From DATLCI01 sp035526435 (GTDB taxonomy: Bacteria; Acidobacteriota; Terriglobia; Terriglobales; Acidobacteriaceae), in NCBI GenBank assembly GCA_035526435.1, contig DATLCI010000159.1, forward strand, positions 1 through 15,462: 15,462 bases of DNA. The letters run 5' to 3'. Both the position numbers and the translations under genes were made by a program. Every line of letters begins with the position of its first letter. Within the stretch, counting starts at the first letter, position 1. Below, in pieces: positions 1-7,000 of this stretch. The notes below the pieces were generated by a model. It did not search any database. It had not been told where the DNA came from and was given only the letters and a program-made list of their open reading frames with translations.

Positions 1-843
1 ACCATTTCGGCCACGGCCTTCAGCGGGGACGGATCAGGCTTAAGCAATGTCAGCGGAGTCGGGTCACTGGCAGCAGATCCAGCCGCATGCTCCGCGAATA
101 ACTTTGTCACGGACATCGCCGCGAACGGAACGCTCACTTGCGATCAACCTTCCAGTTCGAACCTGAGCGATGGTGCCAGCTTGGCGACGAAGACCTACGC
201 GGATGCGGGCGATGCTTCGCTGGCGGCGCCGCAGTATGTCACGCTTGGCGTGAATGCTACATTGGCAAATGAACGCGTGCTGACCGCGGGCAAGGGCATT
301 GCTATCACCGAGGGCGGCTCCGCCGTCACTATTGATAACAAGGTCGATTTTGCCCAGACCAGCATCCAGGGTGGCGATACCATCAGCAACTTTCCCTCCG
401 GAGGCTCGGAGTTTGCGACTACCTACACCATCCCCGCGAATACTCTAACGGCAGGTTCGGTCATCGAGATCTGGTCCGCGGGAACCCTTACCAATGGCGC
501 TAGCGGCAATCAGTTCGGCTTTGGGGTAAAGCTCGGCAGCACGGTCGTCCTTCCGGGTAATCTAGGGATCTTCGTGAATGCTTCTGTCGGTCCGGCCCCG
601 TGGATGTTGACTGGCAGGATCATTTGCACCTCCGTCGCGGGTAATATTGCGACTCTGGAAGCCCAGGGATTCATGTCCGAGCAGATCAGCAGTTCGTTTT
701 CGGTGCGCAATTTCTTCAATTCAAGCACGATCAGTGTTGATCCCACTGTGACCCAGGAATTGAAGATCTATCAGGGCGTGGTGGCCAACGACGTGGCCGA
801 CACCGCGACCATGCGGCAACTCATCGTGAAAATCCTAAAGTAA
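1..843 (+). CDS. Tail-fibre-like exported protein, C-terminal part (5' truncated by window)
   Basis: The reading frame is open from base 1 to the TAA at 841-843, so the true start lies upstream; the TTG at 181 is only an internal codon. The visible 280 residues begin with an FSGDGSGLSNV motif and a C-x16-C module (Cys codons at 88 and 139), both of which recur in the giant gene downstream. Next comes a YVTLGVNATLANERVLTAG segment, a motif I know from phage tail-fibre and related modular proteins. The last ~165 residues, starting near FAQTSIQGG and including TTYTIPANTLTAGSVIEIW, look like a compact beta-sandwich resembling the jelly-roll receptor-binding ends of tail proteins. No other phage genes are visible, so a cell-surface or secreted fibre is more likely than a prophage part. 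The partner or ligand is unknown. It probably is a distant paralogue of the next gene, sharing modules but with a different C-terminal cap. Confidence 0.8.
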   Translation, partial: TISATAFSGDGSGLSNVSGVGSLAADPAACSANNFVTDIAANGTLTCDQPSSSNLSDGASLATKTYADAGDASLAAPQYVTLGVNATLANERVLTAGKGIAITEGGSAVTIDNKVDFAQTSIQGGDTISNFPSGGSEFATTYTIPANTLTAGSVIEIWSAGTLTNGASGNQFGFGVKLGSTVVLPGNLGIFVNASVGPAPWMLTGRIICTSVAGNIATLEAQGFMSEQISSSFSVRNFFNSSTISVDPTVTQELKIYQGVVANDVADTATMRQLIVKILK

Positions 844-856
844 AATTTTCGGTCGA

Positions 857-878
857 GGGGCGCTCGCTTGAGCGCCCC
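857..878 (+). terminator. Hairpin after the first fibre gene, possible terminator
   Basis: GGGGCGCTC at 857-865 pairs perfectly with GAGCGCCCC at 870-878 around a GCTT loop, 13 nt after the stop codon. The 9-bp GC-rich stem fits a terminator, but the sequence that follows (CGCGTCTCC) has no T run. It may be a U-poor terminator, an mRNA-stabilising hairpin or a Rho-assisted site. Confidence 0.55.
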
Positions 879-893
879 CGCGTCTCCCGAGCG

Positions 894-922
894 GGTTAAC
901 TCTTGTGAGTCAGGGAGTTACC
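894..922. promoter_or_regulatory. Imperfect dyad upstream of the giant gene
   Basis: GGTTAACTC at 894-902 and GAGTTACC at 915-922 form an inverted repeat with one bulged base and a 12-nt spacer. A TATCAT hexamer at 928-933 (5 of 6 to the -10 consensus) follows, but the only matching -35 (TTGTGA, 903-908, inside the dyad) is 19 nt away. This could be an operator over a weak promoter. It is a pattern only, with no support beyond the sequence. Confidence 0.25.
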
Positions 923-933
923 TTAGTTATCAT

Positions 934-1029
934 ATAGGGAAAGGATTTGCTTGTTTCCCTTAACGGGAAGCCCTATCCTGCATTCACCCCCCGAATTTAC
1001 GGAAACGCCGCCCCCCCAGCCACGGCGTT
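934..1029 (+). promoter_or_regulatory. Structured 5' leader of the giant fibre gene (unclassified)
   Basis: Between the hairpin after the first gene and the preferred ATG lie several nested pairings. ATAGGG (934-939) can pair with CCCTAT (971-976). Inside it, TTCCC (955-959) pairs with GGGAA (965-969) around TTAAC, and that stem extends by a G-U and a G-C pair. Further on, AACGCCG (1004-1010) pairs perfectly with CGGCGTT (1023-1029) around a C-rich 12-nt loop, just before the ribosome binding site. I do not recognise a known riboswitch class: the conserved cores of the c-di-GMP-I, TPP and cobalamin classes are not seen. If translation really began at the TTG at 947, most of this would be coding instead. 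Confidence 0.35.
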
Positions 1030-1042
1030 GATATCACATTTC

Positions 1043-1049
1043 AAGGTGG
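1043..1049 (+). promoter_or_regulatory. Ribosome binding site that decides the giant gene's start
   Basis: AAGGTGG lies 8 nt upstream of ATG 1058 and matches the Shine-Dalgarno sequence at six of seven positions. The earlier in-frame TTG at 947 has only GGA one base away from it, which is unusable spacing. Confidence 0.7.
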
Positions 1050-1057
1050 TTCATTAC

Positions 1058-4000
1058 ATGGGCAGTTTGCGCGCTTCTTGGTTGAAAGTGTGCCTCGGCG
1101 TCGGGGTAATCTCCACCACGTTACTGGCATCATCCCAGGCAATGAAAACCGTGGCAGCGTCTGACGACGGTGCAACGGCGGGACGAGCGGAAGGTACCGA
1201 CACCGCCGCTAAACCCATCGTTCCGCGCCTGGTGAAGTTCGGCGGCGGGTTGAAAGACATCACCGGCGCCGCACGCACGGGCACAGTCGCGCTGACGTTT
1301 TCGCTCTACCGCGAAGCTACCGGTGGAGCGCCGTTGTGGCAAGAGACGCAGAACCTTCAATTGGATGCTCAGGGCCGCTACAACGTGATGCTGGGCGCAG
1401 GGCTTCCATTACCTGCGGAGATCTTCACCACCAATGAAGCTCGCTGGCTGGGAGTGCAGGTGCTTGCCGATTCCGAACCGGAACAGCCGCGCGTGCTGCT
1501 GGTAAGCGTTCCCTACGCCTTGAAATCGCAGGATGCCGAGACTCTGGGCGGATTGCCCGCTTCCGCATACGTCCGCAGCGACACGATCAAAGGGATGCTG
1601 GATGCCAGCGTATCGCAGCGCCTGACCAACACCCGCACCCAAGCCGCGTCAAGATCCATTGACACCGGTATCGTCAGCTCTTCCAGCGGCGGCACGGCGG
1701 ATTCACTACCGAAGTTCTCCGCCACGGACACCTTAGTCGATTCGATCATCACCGAAAAACTCGTCGGCTCTGATCTGCGCGTAGGCATCGGGTTGGGCGC
1801 GACCAGTCCCTCGGCGAAGCTGCACATTAACGGCCGCATGGTGGCGGATGGTTTTGATATCACCACCAGCGCGGCGGATTCAGTCCACATTACAAATTCG
1901 CATTTGAACGGCAGCGCCATTGAGGCGAATGTCAGCAACACCGGCGGCGGCCAAACGACGGCGGTGTTTGCCAGCGCGGAGAGCGCGAACGGTACGGGCA
2001 TCTTTGCCGTAGCGCTGCCCGCGACCGGTGCGCCCACGGACACATCGTTCGGCATGATCGCCTATACCTGGAACCCCGGGGCCGCGATTCTCGGATTGTC
2101 GGTCGCCAACGATGTAGGCGGCTTCGGCGGATTTCCCACCTTCCCTGAGAGAACCGGTATTTATGCGGGCGTCAACAGCAGCACCGCGCAACCGCTGGTC
2201 GTACAGAACCGCCATGCCAGCGGCACCCGGTTGATCAGCGGCCGCAACTCCTCCGGCACTGAAGTCATCGGCATGACCGCCACTGGCAACATGACGGCAA
2301 CCGGGACAGTCACCGCCAACGCCTTTGTCGGCGATGGCTCCGCACTTACTAACATCACTGCCGCCACCGCTACCAACGCTACCAACGCCGTTAATGCCAC
2401 TAATGCGAATACGGCCAACAGCGCTTTGACGGCAAATGCTTTGGCTACCAACCCTGCGGATTGCACCGGGAATGGTTATGCCACCGCGATCGATGCCTCC
2501 GGAAATCTTACCTGCGTCCAGCCCGCCAGCACGCAACTCACGGACACACTCAACCTGATTCGCACTAACCAGGCGCTCACCCAAACGATCCAGCCGACGG
2601 CAAATGTCACTCCGCTGATCGTTCGCGGCGCCGCTGGCAGCACCTCGGACCTGCTCGACGTTCGCAACTCCCTGGGCGGCACCATGTTCAAGATCGATCA
2701 ATTCGGTCAGGTCGCCACCATGGGTACCTTGTCGTTAAACACTGGATGGACGGTGCGCACGGCCGGGAACATACAGATCGGCACCACCGCCAACAGTGCC
2801 AATGTGCTGATGTATGCGAACAATGCGGGAACTTTCCAGATGCGCCCCGCTGACAATGCTGCAGCGACGGCTTCGGCAAATCTCAATAACTCGCCGCTGA
2901 AATTTTGTGGCAGCTTCTGGGACGGTTCCGCGGCGGCTGATGACTGCTGGCGCATCGTGAATACGCTGGGCGCAGGAAGCAATCCGACCAGCACTTTGAA
3001 CTTCTTGCATGCGGGAACGCCCAACGCAACCATCGGCGCGAACTTCACCGGCAACGTGGCCGCCGCGTCGTTTACCGGAGACGGCTCCGGACTTACGGGA
3101 ATCACTGCAACTAGTTCCTCCACGGCCACCGCGCTGGCCACCAATCCGACCGATTGTTCGTCTGGCCAATTTGCGACGACCATTGATGCCCAGGGGAATC
3201 TGGGCTGCGCCGCGATCCAGCAAAGCGATGTTGCCGGCTTGAGCGCGCTCAGCACCGCCGTAACGGGGCTGCAAACTGACGTCACCGGCCTCCAGACGAC
3301 TATCACCAATCAAGGAACGGCGATCAGCGGATTACAGTCGACCGCGACCAGCCTGGGTACGGCTATCACCGGCCTAACTTCGGATGTCTCGGGATTGCAG
3401 ACGACCGTTACCAGCCAGGGTACGGCGATCACGGGATTGCAAACCAGTGTAAGTGGCTTGAGCGCTGACCTTACGGCATTGACCGGAACCGTGACCACTC
3501 AGGGAACAGCCATCACCGGCTTGAGTTCGGACGTGAGTGGGCTCCAAACCACCGTCACCAGCCAGGGCACTGCGATCAGCGGCTTGCAAACCACGGTGAC
3601 TAGCCAGGGTACAGCCATCACTGGTCTGACTTCGGATGTTTCGGGACTGCAGACCACGGTTGCCAATCAGGGAACTTCGATCACGGGATTAAGCGGCTCG
3701 GTGTCGACTCTCAGCAGTGATCTCACTGCGCTCACAGGTACCGTCAGCACCCAGGGATCATCCATTACGTCTTTGAACACGAGCGTCAGCGGATTGCAGA
3801 CAAGCGTCACTGGGCTGAGCACTGACGTGAGCGGATTGCAGACGACAGTCGGCAATCAGGCGACTTCCATCACTTCGCTCAATGGCAGCGTCAGTGCCTT
3901 ACAGGCCGATGTCAGCGGACTGCAGACCGCAGTTGCCGGGCAGAGCGGCGCCATCACCACGCTGAATGGCAGCGTCTCGGGATTGCAGACTTCGGTCTCC

Positions 4001-7000
4001 TCTCTGAATACGACCGTGGGAACTCTCCAAATTGATCTGGGAACCTTACAAACCAGCGTCAGCAACCTGGGCAGCAGCTACGTGGACCTGAGCAACCCGC
4101 AAACGATCGCCGGGACCAAAACTTTTTCTGCGACTATTGCGGGCTCCATCAGCGGCAATGCGGCCACCGCTACTCTGGCAGCTAACTCCGGTTTGTTGAA
4201 TGGCAAGGCTGATTCAGCGTTTGAACAACTGGCGAGCAAGAACGCCGCCAGCGGATATGCGGGCCTAAATGCTGCGGGACAGATCGCTGCCGCGCAGGCC
4301 GCTGCCAACACGGCTTTCACCAACGCGGACAACGCCTTTACCGCTAAACAAACTTTAGCTGCCGCGTCGGCCGCGGCCGCCAGCTTGAATATGGACGCCG
4401 GCACCGCGCCCACCACGCCCGCTCAGGGCGACATCTGGAATGAAGGTGGAGTGCTGAAAGTCCGCATCGACGGCACGACTACCAAAACCGTCGCGTATAC
4501 GGACTCAGCCTCGAGCGGCAATGCGACCACGGCGACCTCGCTCGCAGCGGACCCCACAGATTGCTCTTCCGGCCAGTTTGCTACGACCATCGACGCGCAA
4601 GGTAATCTGGGCTGCGCTGCGATCCAACAGTCCGATGTTGCCGGCTTAAGCGCGCTCAGCAGCGCCGTCACCACATTGCAGTCGGACGTCAGCGGATTGC
4701 AGACCACGGTCAGCAGCCAGGGGACTTCCATCACGTCACTGCAAGGTGACGTAACTGGATTGCAAACCACAGTCGGCAGCCAGGCCACGTCCATCACTTC
4801 ATTGAACACGTCGGTTGGGGGATTGCAGACGAGCGTTACCGGATTGACCACAGACCTCACGGCATTGACCGGAACCGTTACCACGCAGGGCACCACGATC
4901 AGCGGATTGCAGACGACAGTGACCAGTCAGGGCACTGCGATCAGTGGTCTTACTTCAGACGTCTCCGGATTGCAGACGACGGTGAGTGGTCAAGGCACCG
5001 CGATCACTGGATTGCAAACAACTGTAACCAGCCAAGGAACGGCGATCACTGGGCTGACTTCTGACGTCTCTGGATTGCAAACAACAGTTACGGGACAGGG
5101 CACAGCAATTACTGGCCTGCAAACCAGCGTCAGCGGATTGAGCACGGACTTGACTGCGTTGACCGGGACTGTGACGACACAAGGAACCGCGATCAGTGGA
5201 CTCCAAACGACTGTGAGCAGCCAGGGAACTGCGATCACCGGATTGACTTCAGATGTTAGCGGGTTACAAACCACGGTTTCCGCCCAGGGAACCGCCATTA
5301 GCGGATTGACTTCCGATGTGAGTGGTCTGCAGTCGACCGTCACCAGCCAAGGAACCGCGATCAGCGGGCTCCAAACTACGGTGACAAACCAAGGAACTGC
5401 TATTACTGGATTGACTTCGGATGTAAGCGGCTTGCAGACCACGGTAACCAGTCAGGGAACTGCCATCACTGGTTTAACCTCAGACGTTAGCGGCCTGCAA
5501 ACGACGGTCGCAGGCCAGGGTACCTCCATCTCAACCCTTACCTCCGACCTCAGTACCCTTAGCGGCACGGTCGCAGGCCAGGGTACCTCCATCTCGACCC
5601 TGACATCCGACCTCAGCACCCTGAGCGCCACGGTCTCCGGACAGGGCACTTCCATCAGCGGCTTGCAGACGGCGGTCACCGGGCAGGCGGCTTCCATCAC
5701 CTCCCTGAATGGGAGCGTCTCTGGATTGCAAACTTCCGTGACCTCGCTTAATTCCAGCGTGAGCACGTTACAAAGCGATGTGGGAGCCCTGCAGACAAGC
5801 GTTAGCAACCTGGGCGGCAGCTATGTTGACTTGAGTAATCCGCAGACCATCGCGGGTACTAAGACTTTTTCTTCGACCATCGCCGGTTCCATCAGCGGCA
5901 ATGCGGCCACGGCCACTCTGGCCGCGAACTCCAGCCTGTTGAATGGCAAGGCTGATTCCGCATTCGAACAACTGGCGAGCAAGAATGTCGCCAGCGGTTA
6001 CGCGGGACTTGATGCCAGCGGACAGATCGCCCCCGCGCAAGCCGCAGCCAACACCGCATTCAATAATGCCGACAACGCTTTCACCGCCAAACAGACCTTC
6101 GCGCCCGCGACTACGGGAGCTGCCAGTGTGAACATTGACGCCGGCACCGCGCCCACCTCTCCGCTACAGGGCGACATATGGAATGAAGGTGGAGTGCTCA
6201 AAGTGCGCATTGACGGTACTACTACCAAAACTCTTGCTTATACCGATTCATCCTTGAGCGGCGGCACCTTTACCGGAGACGTGATCGGCAACCTCACCGG
6301 CAATGTGAATGGCAATGTTACCGGCGACTTAACCGGCAACGTGACCGGCGATGTGACCGGTAATGTCAGTGGCAACGCCGGCACGGTAACCAACGGTGTC
6401 TATACGACGGGAAGCTATGCCGATCCCGTCTGGATCACTTCGCTCAACGCAACGAAGATCACCGGCACGGTAGCGAACGCCACCAATGCCGTGAATGCTA
6501 CGAACGCCACCAATGCCACCAGCGCTACCAATGCCACGAATGCGACGAACGCAACGCAGCTCGCCGCCAATCCCGCAGACTGCGCCGCCGGCCAGTATGC
6601 AACCACCATTGCGGCCAACGGCGACCTGACCTGCGCGGCGGTCGCATTCTCGCAATTGAGCGGCACCAGCAACATCGCGGTAAACAACGCTAACAATAAT
6701 TTCTCGGCGAGCCAGACCGTCACCGGAACAGTCACGGCGTCAGCCTTTGTTGGTCCCCTTACGGGTAATGTGAGCGGCGATGTCACCGGCAACGTCAGCG
6801 GCAACGCCGCCACGGTGACCAACGGCGTCTACACCACCGGAAGCTATGCCGATCCGGCATTCATCACGTCGTTGGCAGGTTCCAAGATCACCGGTAACAT
6901 CAGCGGCAACGCCGCCACCGTCACCAATGGTGTCTACACCACGGGAAGCTATGCCAACCCGGCGTTCATTACTTCGTTGGCTGGTTCCAAGATCACCGGT

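Larger units (their letters stand above)
4541..6250 (+). repeat. Duplicated module, copy 2
   Basis: This copy has the same order of parts as copy 1 (LAADPTDC to KTLAYTDS), and the flanks are near-identical at protein level. It is 1710 bp against 1374 bp. The 336-bp difference is exactly 16 heptad codons' worth (16 x 21 bp) and lies wholly in the heptad array. Confidence 0.9.

Noticed and set aside
934..1029. A c-di-GMP-I (GEMM) or other known riboswitch.
   Set aside because: The conserved core sequences of known classes are not seen; only generic stems are present.
3239..5812. Direct repeats that might suggest a CRISPR array.
   Set aside because: The repeats are in-frame 21-bp multiples without unique spacers, diverge at synonymous sites and encode heptads. 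This is a protein repeat, not CRISPR.
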